Positions 9,584 through 21,026 of a DNA stretch of 64,000 bases are shown here, in pieces; the first letter of the stretch is position 1; every line of letters begins with the position of its first letter. Source of the DNA: Aureococcus anophagefferens (lineage: Eukaryota > Sar > Pelagophyceae > Pelagomonadales > Pelagomonadaceae); contig NW_008705570.1 of NCBI RefSeq assembly GCF_000186865.1, positions 98,774 through 162,773 of the forward strand, written 5' to 3'. Both the position numbers and the translations under genes were made by a program. A model generated the notes under the pieces. It was not told the origin of the DNA and ran no database searches. It worked only from the letters and a program-made list of their open reading frames with translations.

Positions 9584-12500
9584 TCAACCCCCCCCCCCCC
9601 CGCCGACGGCGTTGACCGCGTCGGCCCAGGTGCCGAGGACCTTCGGATCGTCGGAGAACAGGTAGAGCGCGCCGTCGCGGAGGACGACCTCGACGCAGGT
9701 CTTCGCGACGGACGCGGCGGCGCCCTCGAGGCGCAGGGCCGTCGTCTCGCCGACGCGGCTCTGGAGCGTCGCGTCGCGGACGTCGACGCGCGTCAGGAAC
9801 AGGTCGTCGCCGTGGAGGCGGAGCGCCGTGGGCTCCGGCGGCGCGTCGACGTCGCCGCGCGCCACGAGGAGCGTGCCCGCGGCGTCCGGCGCGCGGAGGA
9901 GCGTCTTCTGTTGCCGCGTCGACAGGCCCCGCTCGAGGACGCGGGCCTTGGGCGTGCGCTTCGAAAAGGTCCCGAAGGCCTCGACGCGCGACGCCGGCGA
10001 CGCGGCGCGGAGCGCCTCGAGGAGCCCCGGCTCGCCGTCGCCGTCGCCGCCGCCGTCGTCGCCGTCGCCGTCGTCCGGGCCCGGCGCGTCGCGCTTGAAG
10101 TTGATCATGTGGCGCAGGGACTGGGACAAGTCGAGGTGCTTGAGCACGGGGCTCAGCACGGACGTCGATGCGAGGGCCGCGACGACGTCGCCGAGGCTCG
10201 CGCCGTCGCCGAGCTTCGCCGCGCCCTTGATGTCGAGCTCGTCGAGGTAGATCGCGTTCCCCTTTTTCTTGAGCGCCGGCTCGTCCTTCTTGAGCAGGCG
10301 CGTGAGCGCGTCGGCGCCGAACTTGTGGCCGAAGGCGTCGCCCCGGCCTTTGTAGCCGGAGAAGAGCTCGTTGAGGTGCAGGCGCACGTCCTTCACGCCG
10401 AACGCGCGGACATCGAGCAGGAGCGGGAAGTCGTCGAGCATGCGGCGCACGTCGCCCAGGGACCCGAGGCGGAAGCCCGTCTCCGCCGAGTTCTGCTGGA
10501 GCTGCGCGAGGGCCGTGAGCGGCCGCTTCTGGAGGAGCTCGTACTGCGTCGGCGCGCCCGCGACGGCCGCGTAGTCGACCTTCAGGACCAATTCGACGTC
10601 GGGGCCGTCGCGGCGCGCGTACGCGCCGACGTTCCGGAGCGCCATGCGGCCCCGGAGCTTGTAGACCGCGCCGCCGCCGGCCCCGCGGTCGCGCGACGCC
10701 TTGAGATCGCGGCCGTGGACGTTGGAGGGGTCGAGCACGAGCATCTTGGACGTGACGATCCAGCGCGCGACGGCCCTTCGTCGACGCCGCGGCCTCGTCG
10801 AAGACCTCGACGACGAGCACGGCCGACGGGTCCGGGCAGGCGAACTCGAAGGCCTCGTGGGGCTCGAAGACGGCCTCGCGCCCCGCGCCCCAGGACGCCC
10901 GCTCGGCCGTCCGCTTCGCGTCGCCGCGCACGGACGCGACGACCGAGGACCGCGCGGGCAACCCGTAGCCCCTCACGACGGTGACGCGGAGCGCGTTCGG
11001 CGGGGCCGCGCCCCGCGGCAGCTTCCGCGCGACCTTCCCCTCCGCGAGCGCGCGCTCGAAGCGGTTCACGTTGAACTCGCCGCGCGCCATGCCGAACGCG
11101 ACCGTCGCGCCGCGGACCGACAGGTCCTCGACGGCGACGGTGCAGAGCCGCGTCGCGTCGACGCCCGGCGCGCGCTCCCGGAGCGCCTTGTGGAGCGACG
11201 GGTAGGGGCTCCAGAGGATCTGCGGCAGCGTCGCGTCGCCGCGGCCGGCCTCGAGGGCCGCGGACCCGGACGCGGCGCCGACGACGGCGCCGCGGCGGCG
11301 GAGGTCCGCGCGGAAGCGCGCCGCGGCGGCCCCGTCCTCGGAGAGCAGGGCGACGTTCGTCGCGATGCCCATGTAGTCGTCGGCGCGGCCCTCGTTCGCG
11401 CGGAAGACGACGACGTCGACGACGCCCGCGCCGTAGCTCCGGCGCCGGAGCATCGCGAGCGGGATCGACGTCGGCGGGAAGTGCGCGTGCGCGGCCGTCC
11501 GAGGCGACCGCGTCGGTGCGCGCGAGCGTCACGGCCGCGTCGATGGCCGTGCCCGTCGTCGTGATCTTCGCGTAGACCGCGCCGGCGGCCCGGGGCGGGT
11601 CGAGGGCGACATCCAAACGCACGACGGCGTAGTCCGGCGCCGCGGCGGCGGCGCGCCGCGGCGCGAGGCTCCGGAGCTTTGTCGACGCGAGCTTCGCCGC
11701 GGCGTAGAGCAGCTCGCGCGGAAATCGCAGCACGACGCGCACGCCCTCCGCGGCGACGAAGTCGCTGACGTAGCCCGGCCCGCCGCTGCCCAACCGAAAG
11801 CCCTGGACGTCGACGGCGACGCGGAGCTCCGACCCGCCGTCGTCGCCGCGCCAGAGGGAGAGCGACGGCGCGACGCGCTCGAAGCCGATGTCGAGGCCCG
11901 GCGCCGCGGCGCGCACGATGTGCGTCAGGGCGGCGCCTAAACACCGCGGCGCCTCGAGCGCCGCGGCGCAGACGAGGAGCGCGATGGACAGCGGGAAGCT
12001 CCGCGCGTAGTACTGGAGCGCCGCCGCGGCGGCCGCGGCGAAGTAGGGCCACGCGCGGAACGCGGACCGGAGCCGCGACGACTCGCGCTTCGTCGACCGC
12101 AGCCAGATGGCCGCGCGCAGGACGCCGTTGTCCGTGTCGGCGTGCTCGCCCATGAAGAGCGCGTGGCGCCGCACGGGGAAGGACCGCACGGCGGACGCGG
12201 GCTCCCTCAAATCGCTCGGGTCCTTGACGAAGGGCAGGCCCAGCAGCGGGATCGTGCAGTGGCCCACGCCGTAGGTCTCGAGCAGGTCCGTGCGCAGGCG
12301 CTCGTAGACCTGGAGCCGGAGCGCGTCCCTGCGCCGCGACGCCGCGGCGTTCGACGCCGTCATCGACGAGCCCGCCGCGCCCGCGCGGTCCGCGGCCGCC
12401 GCGGCGCCGAAGTCGGCGCCGTGGTTGTGCCAGTCCTTGGGCGCCGGCGCCGACTTGACCTCCTTGACCCGGGGCCCGTCGCCGAGCTTCGCGCCGACCG

Positions 12501-13629
12501 TGAGCACGTAGTCGCCGCCGAGCACCTCGACGACGGCCTCGGTCTTGAGCCGCGCGTCGCGCACGTCCACGAGGCGCACGTGGGCCGCCCAGGGCCGCGC
12601 GCTCTCGTCCCAGAGCGCGCGGCTCCAGTCGTCGACGCGTCCCGTGAGCCGCGGCGTCGGCGGCCGTCGCCGCGCGGCGACAGCGACGAGCCGGAGCTGC
12701 GCCTGCGACCGCGGGCCGCGCGGGTCGAGCAGAAGTCTGTCGAGCGCCGCGAGCCCCTCGCGCACGGAACGGCGCCGCTTCTGTTTGAGCTCCAGGGGCC
12801 GCCAGGGCGGCAGGGGCAGCGACGCGCGGGCCGCGAGCATTTCCAGGTACGCGCGCTCGTGCCAGACGTGCAACCGCCGCTGCGGCACGGACCCGATCTG
12901 GAGCGCCTTGGCCCGGAGCAATTTCACGCCGCCCTTGAGTTCCTGCAGGAGGTTTGTGGCGGCGGAGAGGTCCTCGTCGACGGTCACGGCGAGCTTTGTC
13001 GCCGCGACGCGCGCCGCGCCGCGGTCGCCCGTCCACGACACCTCGACCTCGACGGCCGGCGCGGCCTCCTCGCGCGCGAGCACCGCGCGCGGCACGGGGA
13101 ACTCGAAGAAGGCCGGCGACGCGTTGACGAAGTCCGACGGGTCCCGCCGGAGCGTCGCCGACCGCCAGGGGCCGTCGCCGCAGCGCACGCGCGCCTCGCA
13201 CGTCGTCTCCGCCGGGCCGACGTCGTCGCGCGGGAGCCGGCACGCCTGCACGAGGACCTTGATCGTGCCCGGCAACACGTGGGACGCGAAGCGGTACAGG
13301 TCCTTCCCCGCCGCCTCCTGCCGCGCGACGCACGCGACGAGGCCCGCGTCCTCCATCGCCGCGAGCGTCGCGGCGTGGCCGAAGCCGTAGAGCTTGAGCG
13401 CCTTGATCGCGTCCTCCGCGACGAAGGCGTCGGAGTAGTAGGCGAAGCCCTCGACCTTGCGGCACGCCACGGTGACCTCCTCGGCGAGGACGCCGGCGAG
13501 GTCCAACAGCTCCGCCGGCTCGGGGAGGCGGCCCAAGACCTCGCGGAAGGTCTCGGACCGCACCATGGAGTCATGCTCGACGACGTCGACGCCCTTGAGC
13601 GAGCACTTGCAGAGGCAGGGGATTTTCAT
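9584..13629 (-). CDS. Large C2/PH-domain membrane protein, frame broken twice
   Basis: Coding potential runs continuously from the Met at 13629 (MKIPCLCKC) to a stop at 9584, but the frame changes near 11,495 and 10,777. Removing one base at each point gives a single 1347-residue protein. Features in order: an N-terminal helical region, a C2-like beta-sandwich (about 13,270-12,990), a basic linker, and hydrophobic helices near 12,060-11,950. A lipid-binding-type beta region follows, then a second C2-like domain (LRVTVVRGYGLPARSSVVAS, about 10,990-10,800). The C-terminus is PH-like, ending LYLFSDDPKVLGTWADAVNA. The architecture recalls membrane-anchored lipid-transfer or contact-site proteins such as the extended synaptotagmins, but no SMP domain is certain. 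The breaks may be assembly errors or real inactivation. A run of 14 cytosines sits just before the stop. Confidence 0.55.
9588..9601. repeat. Homopolymer run of 14 C
   Basis: A C14 run lies just inside the 3' end of the C2/PH gene and encodes its terminal glycines on the minus strand. Gain or loss of one base would switch the C-terminus to another frame, so the exact end of that gene is unreliable here. Confidence 0.95.
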
Positions 13630-13893
13630 CGGCGCGACGTTCACGCCGCGACGCGTGGGGGCGCGACGCGCGGGCGCTGCGATCGTTGCAGTGGAAACCC
13701 TCGGTGAGACAGAAACCACAGCGCAACTATCGCCATTCCATCCATTCCCGCACGGCCCGCGTCGACGACGGCCCGTGTCGACGACCGTGGGAATCGGCGG
13801 ATCTCAAGCGAACTCCCTCCACGGAGTCCTCCTCCGGACCTGTCAACTGGCCCCCCCGACCTATGTCCCCCCGAGATGCCCCCCCTGCTTAGC

Positions 13894-16800
13894 CTAGCCG
13901 ATGGGCACGACGGGCGCCACCTTCGGCTTGCCCTCGGGCCACCAGGTCGCGACGCCCGCGAGGGACCGCGGCGGCCGCGGCACCTTGGACCGGCAGACGA
14001 CGCAGCCGCCGTCGCACTGCGGGCAGGGCGCGCCCGGCGCGCAGTCCGGGCAGAAGCGGCAGCCGCAGCGCGTGTCGTGGGGGTAGGGCTCCCAGGCGAC
14101 GAAGCCCGCGACGCCGTCGTTCTGGCAGAAGAGGCGGCAGCCGCACGCGGAGCCCGAGTGGCCCGGGCGGAGGCACCGGTAGCAGAAGTGGTGGCCGCAG
14201 TTCGGGCAGCCCGTGACGGGCATGATGTGGTGGCAGGCGTGGCCGTGGAAGTGGGTCACGCCGAAGCCGCACTTGGGGCAGTTCTTGCACGTCGCGGCGA
14301 TCAGACCCGTCGTCGTCGACTCGTCGCCCTCGCCGATCGCGCGCGCCTCCGCGCACGTGAGCGCGCGGTGCGCGGGGATCTTGCAGTAGAAGCAGGACTG
14401 GCGCTGGCAGTAGACGCAGGTCACGAAGAAGGGCGCGGGCTCCGCGTCCGCCGCGCCGCGCGCGTCGTCGTCGGGCGCGACGCGGCCCCGCAACCGGTTC
14501 ACGGCCTTCGCGCTCGGCCACGCGCTCTTCTTCATCTTGAGGCGCAGGGACCGCACGACGCCGTCGAGGGGCACGTCGTCGCGGTCCACGGCGAAGACCT
14601 TGGCGCAGTCCTTGTAGGTGCAGTAGAAGCGCTGCGTCTCCGGGATCGACGCCTCGGCGATGAACCGCTCGACGCGCGAGAACTCCTCCTCCGTGATGGG
14701 CAGCACCTCGGCGTTCCTCGTCGTGTCCAGCGTCACCAGACGCCGCACGGTCGAGAGGTGGACGACGCCACTGCAGCCCGTCGGCCGGAGCGGGCACGAG
14801 AGGCCCGCGGCGACGACCTGGCCCGCGACGTCGCCGAGCGCGGACCGCACGAAGTCCGCGGAGCAGCCGACGCAGATCGTGTGGCCGCACGTATCCAAGG
14901 TCACGAGATCCGCCGCGCCGATCTGGTCGCAGCACACGGAGCACATGAGGCTCCGCGCGGGGTCGCAGAGCGCGGACGGCTCGCGGCACCGGCTGCAGAC
15001 CTCGCCGTTGAACTCGCGAAACTCCTCGGCGCAGGGGCGGCACAGGCTCCGGTGGCCGCAGGGCGCGTCGACGACCAGGTGCTTCGCGTCGCCGCAGGCC
15101 GCGCACGTGCGCCGGAGGTACGCGGCCGCGTCCGAGTCCCTTCCCGTCGTCACGTCTTCTTTAAGCCGCCGCATGGACGTGAGCCCGAGGCTCGAGCCGT
15201 GCTCGCTCGCGCGCTTGAGCTGGGCGAACATGGCCTCGCCGTCGTCCTCCGTCGCCCAGACCGCCCCGGGCGCCGCCGGCGGCGGCTCCTCGGCGCCGCG
15301 CGACCGCGCGGGGAAGAACCACTTCGCCTTGGCCCCGGGCCCCGCGAGCGACGCCGCGCTGTGCTGGTCCCGCGTGACGGCGTCGACGATCGTCGACGGC
15401 GCGCGGCAGGCGTGGCAGATGTCGCCGCTCTCGTCGCGGAAGAGCTGCGCGCAGCCCAGACACAAGAAGAGGTGGTTGCACGGCACGTTGAGCGCGGCCG
15501 CGCGGTCGCTCTGGCAGAGCGTGCAGGCCAAGACCCGCGCCTCGCCCGCCGCGCCGCGCGCCGCGCGCTCCGCCTCCCAGGCGGCCATGGCCTCCTTGAC
15601 CTGGCGCCGGAGCCGCGCGCGCGTGACGGCGGACCGCGCGCGCTGCCACCGCCGGGGAACGACCATCACGCACTCGTAGAGGAAGCGCCGCGTCGGGACG
15701 ACGGGCGCCAAGAGCAGCAGGTTGAGCGCCGACACGGCGTAGGCCACCAACCCAAAAATGAGGTAAGGGTGGCGGCCCTCCGGGTCGCAGCCGCGGTCGA
15801 GCGACGTCGCCGTCCGCCGGCCCGTGTTGTAGTTGTCGGACGACGACGGCGTCGCGCCCCGGAGGATGGGCGAGATCCAGAAGGGCAGGCAGCCGCAGGC
15901 GACGCCCAGGAAGGGCACGATGGCCAGGAAGAAGAAGGCGATCTGGCCGACCTCGCCGCCGAGGTCCTGGGGCCGGATGACCGGCCGGAGGTATTCCATG
16001 CCGTAGCCCGCGAGGCCGTTCTGCCGGACGATGTTGGGCCACTCGAGGAACAGGAGCCAGAAGGCCAGGTAGAAGAAGCCCGCCATGGCCGAAAAAGCAA
16101 TAACCGCCGCGTAGGCCCGCCCCTGGCGGCCGCCGAGGTGCCCCGCGCACCGCACGGAGCCGCCGCGGTTCGCGTCGTGGATCCGCGGCCCGTTGAAGGC
16201 GTCGGCCAAGAGCCGCGCGGGGCTGAAGCTCGGGCAGGACTCGCAGGCGTCGCGGCCGACGCCGTCGTTGTAGTCGCCCCAGTCGCAGCTCCGGCACTCC
16301 GTCCACCCTTGGCGCGCGTACGTGCCCTTGCCGCAGGGCTTCTGGGCCGTCGCGCCGCGCTCGACGGGCGCCTCGCAGACGTAGTGGTGCTCGTGCTCGC
16401 ACTGCTCGTCGGCCCAGAGGCCGCCGCCGCCGGCCGCGTCGCTCGCGGCGACGCACTCCTCGGGGAACTCGGCGACGATGTCGTAGGGCTCCTTCGTCGT
16501 CGTCGTGCTGTCCTCGGTCTCGACCGTGACGCGCGCCCAGTCGCGGTACCAGGCGCACACCCTATGATTCGCCCAGGCCCAGGCGTTGGCCTTGCCGAGC
16601 TCGTTGAGGCCCGTCCAGTACCACTCGTCCCACTCCAGGCCGGTGGCGGGGCCGACGACCCAGCCGTGGATCTCGTAGTTCTCCTCGTCGCCCTCGATGG
16701 TGACCAAGTCCATGCCGGACGCCTGGCACTGGGCGCGGGCGTCCTGCCACGTGAGCCGAAACCCCACGCCGCTCACGGGGAGCGCGTAGCAGCTCGATCC

Positions 16801-18137
16801 GGACGACCGCGTCGCCACGAAGCCCTCGATCATGTCCCAGCCCGGGCAGCTCGACGCCGGCGCCCCGGCGGGCACGTGGCCCGGGTCCGCGACCGTGCAG
16901 TTGGGCCGCGCGTGGGCGTCGGCGGCCTGGTACGTGCCCCGCGGGCACCACGAGCAGCCGCCGGCGGCGTCGGCGTACGACCCGCGGCCGCAGCAGGGGC
17001 CGCCGGCCGCGCAGGCCGCCGCGGCCTCGTAAACGGCGATGCGCGAGAGGCTCGACGACGCCGCGACGATGTCCACGTCGGCGTCGCCGTCCGCGTCCGC
17101 GGCGGCGACGTCGACGACGTACGCCGCGTCCGTGACGTTCCCGCCGAGCGTCCACCCGTTCTCCCACGCCCACCAGCGGACGCCCGCGGCGCCGCCAACA
17201 ACAACATCCACGTCGCCGTCGCCGTCCACGTCCGCCGGCGCGACGACCGCGGGCCAGGGCTCCGCGCCGCCGGATGCCAGCGCGTGTTGTGTGAAGGCGT
17301 AGCGGACGACCGTCGCGTTGTTCTCCGTCGCGTCATAGGGAAAATTCTCGAACCAGGCGACGTTCCCGAGCGCGTCGCCGACGACGACGTCCACGTCGCC
17401 GTCGCCGTCCACGTCGACGGCCGCGAGGGACGTTACATTCGCCGCCGCGGCGCCGACGGTTTCGCGGGAGACGTAGTCCGCGGTGCCGTTCGCGTTGTCG
17501 AGCCAGAAGACGCTCCCGCCCTCCGCCGCGGCGAAGTCGACGTCGTCGTCGCCGTCGACGTCCACGGCGTAGACGGCGCTCCCGCCCAGCGCCGAGTAGG
17601 AGGCCCAGGAGGTGCTCGCGAAGCCGGAGCCCGCGAGGTTTTCGTCCGCCAAATTCTCGTACCACGACACGGGCCCGCCGACGCCTCGGTGCGCCGCGAC
17701 GACGTCGACGTCCGCGTCGCCGTCGACGTCCGCGGCGAAGATCGCCGCGATGCTGTCCACATGGCTCCGATGGGCTCGACGACCCACTGGAGGTACTCGT
17801 ACTCGTTCCAGGAGACGGCGGCGCTCGTCGCCGCCGCGACCTCGAGCGCGCCGTCGCCGTCGAAGTCGGCCGCGACGACGTCGACCCAGGCGGAGCCGCT
17901 CTCTAACACGTAGGTGTCGTACTCGTCCGGCAGGTCGTGGCGCCAGTTGTGCTCGTAGGAGCGCAGCCCGTACGCCCCGTCGGCCGCCGACCACACTTCG
18001 ATGCGACCGTCGCCGTTGGCGTCGGCGGCGAAGATCGCGGCGACGTTCGGCGCGTAAGCGCTGACGATGCGCTCGACGAAGGCGACGCCCGCCGCCTCGG
18101 CGCAGGCCCAGGCAGCCCATGCCAGGAGACGCATCAT
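13894..18137 (-). CDS. Receptor-like membrane RBR E3 ubiquitin ligase with FG-GAP propeller and C-type lectin ectodomain
   Basis: The start at 18137 gives a signal peptide (MMRLLAWAAWACAEA). One missing base near 17,763 breaks the frame; restoring it gives 1414 residues. Seven FG-GAP/VCBS calcium loops (DxDGDxxxD type, 18,080-17,030) form one seven-blade propeller. A Cys-rich GTY module follows, then a C-type lectin domain (SCYALPVSG to HHYVCEA, 16,800-16,370). Another Cys-rich stretch precedes about three membrane helices (near 16,090-16,025, 15,955-15,880 and 15,765-15,690). The cytoplasmic part has two C3HC4 RING-like fingers (about 15,526-15,400 and 15,110-14,975). A RING1-IBR-RING2 set ends it (14,955-14,150), with likely catalytic Cys in GHACHHIM. 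By family, RBR ligases pass ubiquitin through a Cys thioester. Ligand-controlled ubiquitination at a membrane is inferred. Confidence 0.8.
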
Positions 18138-18249
18138 CGCTTCGAAGCTCCGCGTTGAACGTTCAATAACGCAGGCAAAACTTCAAGTTGCAGTGCTCCA
18201 GGCCTTGCCACAAGCTCTCGCAGCCCTCGACGTCGTCGTACGCGCCGTG

Positions 18250-19266
18250 ATGAAGAGCTTGCGGGCCCAGCTCGCAGCCTGCCTGCTCGCCGCCGGCGCC
18301 GGCGCCTGGATCGCGCCGTCGGCGCCGAGAAGACTTCATGCGGCCCGCGCGCACGTCGACGACGTCGTCGAGGCGCTCTTCGTCGAGAGCTCCGTCGTGG
18401 ACCCGGCCCAGGTCGCCGCCGCCTGCGCCGAGGACGTCGTCTGGGACGATCGCTGCCGGCGCAAGCCCGCGCGAGGCCGCAGGGCCGTCGAGCGCATGCT
18501 CCGGGGCAAGTTCCGCAGGGGCGGCAAACTGGTCGTCGAGCGCGTCGCCGAGGCGGGCGAGGGCTCGCGGCTCGCGGGCTTCGCGTGGCGGCGCGAGGCC
18601 GACGACCTGCCCGGGGTCGGCGGCCTGCGCGGCGTGACGCTCGTCGAGTGCGACGACAGCGGAGAGATCGCGTCCGTCGTCGAGTCGAGCGAGCCGCTGC
18701 TGAAGCCGGGCAAGCTCACGGCCGACCTCTTCGCCAAGGTCTGCGCGGGGCTCCCGAAGATCACGAGCGGCGCGCATGTGCCGCGCGCGGTCGCGGGCTG
18801 CGGCGACCTGGTGGAGTACATCTGGCGCGAGGCCTACCCCGCGGGCGCGCCGCCGGCGGTCTTCGCGGAGCACTGCGGCGAGGGCATCATCTGCGAGGAC
18901 CTCAACTACCGCGAGCCCTTCCTGGGCAAGCCCGCGGTCGAGGCCATGGTCGAGGAGTACGACCTCGGCGGCGTCGAGTGGATCCTCACGCGGGCGACGA
19001 CGGGCGCGCGGAGCTGCGCGTTCACGTGGCAGATCAAGCTCAAGGGCGAGGTCGCGGCCGACGGCGTCTCCTTCTACGACGGCTACCCGGTCCAGTACAT
19101 CCGCGACATCCCCTCGCCCCTCGTGAAGCCCGCGCCGCTCCAACTTCTCGCCGCGCGGCTCCGCCCGAAGCTGCGCGTCTTCCGGGGCCGGCGGGCCCAC
19201 TGGTGCTACGGCGACTCCGAGGAGGGCCGCCCGCTCGAGCTGGCCTGCGACGTGTCCTATAACTAG
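18250..19266 (+). CDS. Plastid-targeted protein with two NTF2/SnoaL-like domains
   Basis: The start at 18250 is chosen because it yields a signal peptide ending GAGAW followed by IAPSAPRR. This is the bipartite plastid presequence of algae with secondary red plastids (ASAFAP-type, with Trp in place of Phe), and upstream Mets lack it. The 338-residue product has two similar alpha+beta halves. Each starts with a helix and a FAEDVVWDD/HCGEGIICED-type strand, then a glycine followed by a PAVE/RAVER helix. That is the cone fold of NTF2/SnoaL-like domains. Such domains bind small hydrophobic ligands or act as isomerases or cyclases, but no catalytic residue can be assigned. It is transcribed away from the RBR receptor gene, whose start is 112 nt upstream on the other strand. 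Confidence 0.65.
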   Translation: MKSLRAQLAACLLAAGAGAWIAPSAPRRLHAARAHVDDVVEALFVESSVVDPAQVAAACAEDVVWDDRCRRKPARGRRAVERMLRGKFRRGGKLVVERVAEAGEGSRLAGFAWRREADDLPGVGGLRGVTLVECDDSGEIASVVESSEPLLKPGKLTADLFAKVCAGLPKITSGAHVPRAVAGCGDLVEYIWREAYPAGAPPAVFAEHCGEGIICEDLNYREPFLGKPAVEAMVEEYDLGGVEWILTRATTGARSCAFTWQIKLKGEVAADGVSFYDGYPVQYIRDIPSPLVKPAPLQLLAARLRPKLRVFRGRRAHWCYGDSEEGRPLELACDVSYN

Positions 19267-19299
19267 CCTCAATGCTGCTGCGCCGACTCGGAAGTCCTT

Positions 19300-19926
19300 T
19301 TATTGCGACGACCTGGGCTCCCGGATCATGGCCCAGTTGCGGAAGTCGCCGACGGGGCAGATCTCGTCCGCGACGACCTCGAAGCCGAGTTTTGCGTAGA
19401 AGCGCACGTTGCGCTCCTCCTGCGTGAACAACAGCACGGCGAGCTTCTCAGCGTCGGCCTCGCGCATGGCCGCGGCGAGCGCCGCCGAGCCGACGCCGCG
19501 GCCCTGGCGCGCCGGGAGCACCGTCACGCGCTCGAGCTTCGCGATCTCCCGGTCCCCGACGATCTCGCGCTCCTTGGCCTCGAACCAGCTCTTGAGCCGG
19601 AGGAGCCGCGCCGTCGCGCCGAGGCCGAAGCGGAACGGGAAGCCGAGGAAGCCCCAGCGCACGAGCACGAGCAGCGTCGGGGTCGGGGTGTTCGGCCGCT
19701 CGAAGAGGTAGAATCCAATGATTTCGCCGTCGTCCTCGACGACGCGCGCGACGCCGTGCTCCAGCGCGAACTGGTAGTTGCGCTCGAAGAGCCAGGCGAG
19801 AAATTGCTTTCTGGCGTCGTCGTCGGGCACGATTGCTGCGTAGGAGCTCGTGTTATGGAACGCAGCGGCGGAGAGCGACACTGCGGCCGCGAGGTCGTTT
19901 TGAAGCAGCGGTCGCGTGTGCTGCAT
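19300..19926 (-). CDS. GNAT-family N-acetyltransferase
   Basis: A 208-residue protein from the Met at 19926; the frame stays open upstream only because it is antisense to the next gene. The C-terminal half has the GNAT core: a beta strand (AKLERVTVLPA) followed by RQGRGVGSAALAAA, the Q/RxxGxG/A loop that grips the acetyl-CoA pyrophosphate. Then comes LLFTQEERNVRFYAKLGFEV, the family's typical ending. The N-terminal half is divergent. By family the enzyme moves an acetyl group from acetyl-CoA to an amine; the acceptor is unknown. It converges with the plastid NTF2-like gene, with only 33 nt between their ends. Confidence 0.85.
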   Translation of the reverse strand: MQHTRPLLQNDLAAAVSLSAAAFHNTSSYAAIVPDDDARKQFLAWLFERNYQFALEHGVARVVEDDGEIIGFYLFERPNTPTPTLLVLVRWGFLGFPFRFGLGATARLLRLKSWFEAKEREIVGDREIAKLERVTVLPARQGRGVGSAALAAAMREADAEKLAVLLFTQEERNVRFYAKLGFEVVADEICPVGDFRNWAMIREPRSSQ

Positions 19927-19959
19927 TTTTGCCTGTTGGTTTGTGACAATGGCAATGCA

Positions 19960-20045
19960 GTGATCAGCGGATGCACTGCAGCGCGTCGCGGCGCAGACGA
20001 CGAGGGTGATCAGCGATGCACTGCAGCGGCGCGCAGCCGACGAGG
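19960..20045 (+). repeat. Imperfect tandem repeat of about 45 nt in a divergent promoter
   Basis: Two copies beginning gtgatcagcg.atgcactgca (19960-20005 and 20006-20045) lie head to tail between the GNAT gene and the divergent oxidoreductase gene. The second copy has small deletions. Each copy holds a tgatca palindrome and a tgcactgca near-palindrome that could bind a factor, but no function is shown. Confidence 0.75.
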
Positions 20046-20089
20046 TGCGGCGGCGCCGAGAAGCCGCATGAGCCAATGATGATGATGCA

Positions 20090-20833
20090 ATGGTGCTGCT
20101 ATGTTGCCATCTCGTCCTGTATTCCCATACCCGGGCAGCCTCCGTCTTCGTCGCAGCCATCGGCGGTTCCGCGTCGTCGAGGCCAACGATGGCGAGCGGC
20201 TTCGAGGACATCGTCGTCGGCGTCGCCGGGACGGGCATGATGGGGCAGGCGCACGCGTACCGCTGGAGCAAGGAGGGCCTCAAGGTCGTCGTCGGCAGCC
20301 GGGACCCGAAGCGCGCGGAGGCCCTCGCGACGAAGCTCGGCGCCGGCGTCGAGGGCGGCTCGCACGCGGACATGCTCGCGAAGGCCAACTTCGTCTTCCT
20401 CTGCACGCCGCCGGGCAAGTGCCTGAGCGACTTCTTCGAGGCCCACGGCGCCGCGATCAAGGGCCGGGGCCTATGCTTCGTCGACCTCTCCGTGGCCTTC
20501 AGCCGCTACGGGTCTCCCGCGGTCCAGCCGCCGGCGCCGTTTTTCTCGACGATCGAATGGCTCAAGTCGCTCCTCGACGACCCGTCGACGTGCTTCGTGA
20601 AGGCCTGGGCCAATCTCATGGCCCAGTCCATCTCGAAGAACCGCAAGCAGCCCGTGGAGGTCGCGGGCGACGACAAGGCCAAGGAGATCGCGTTCCGGCT
20701 CCTGAACAAGGTCGGCTTCACGCCCTGCGACTGCGGCGGCTGCGCGGACGTCCCCAAGATCGAGCCCGGGTTCCACGAGCGCCGCTGGAAGCACCCGACG
20801 CACCTCGCCTTCAACGGCGCGAACCACCCCTAA
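20090..20833 (+). CDS. NADPH-dependent F420-reductase-type oxidoreductase
   Basis: The Rossmann start GVAGTGMMGQAHAYRWSKEG is a GxGxxG nucleotide-binding loop; the following VVVGSRDPKRAEA suggests NADP (SRxxxR-type phosphate binding). KANFVFLCTPPG and later KAWANLMAQS with VEVAGDDKAKEIAFRLLNKV match the fold of F420-dependent NADP reductases and related STEAP-like enzymes. The Met at 20189 starts right before the core. The Met used here adds a 33-residue hydrophobic-then-Ser/Arg leader (MVLLCCHLVLYS) that might be a targeting peptide. Algae generally use other flavins, so the true electron partner is unknown. It is a short member of the family, with only the NADP-binding domain plus a small cap. 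Confidence 0.75.
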   Translation: MVLLCCHLVLYSHTRAASVFVAAIGGSASSRPTMASGFEDIVVGVAGTGMMGQAHAYRWSKEGLKVVVGSRDPKRAEALATKLGAGVEGGSHADMLAKANFVFLCTPPGKCLSDFFEAHGAAIKGRGLCFVDLSVAFSRYGSPAVQPPAPFFSTIEWLKSLLDDPSTCFVKAWANLMAQSISKNRKQPVEVAGDDKAKEIAFRLLNKVGFTPCDCGGCADVPKIEPGFHERRWKHPTHLAFNGANHP

Positions 20834-21026
20834 GGCGACCCTCTAATCTAGGGGCCCAGGGCATTGCTGTCGGCGGCGCTCACGACACCGACTGAGGCTC
20901 GCTGTAGGCGTCTGGAGGATCGCGATTGGAGATTTCGAGCCAGCTCGAGCTGTGAGTTTCACATTCTCGGATCTGCCGCAGCGGCGCCTCGGCTTCGCGA
21001 GCTCGGCAGAAGAAGGCGCTCCGAGC

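Noticed and set aside
12142..13707. 521-codon plus-strand open frame
   Set aside because: Antisense to the C2/PH gene; no domain and typical shadow composition.
13876..17913. 1345-codon plus-strand open frame
   Set aside because: It is exactly antisense to the RBR receptor, has Arg/Ala/Val-biased shadow composition and no domain. GC-rich third positions open the opposite strand.
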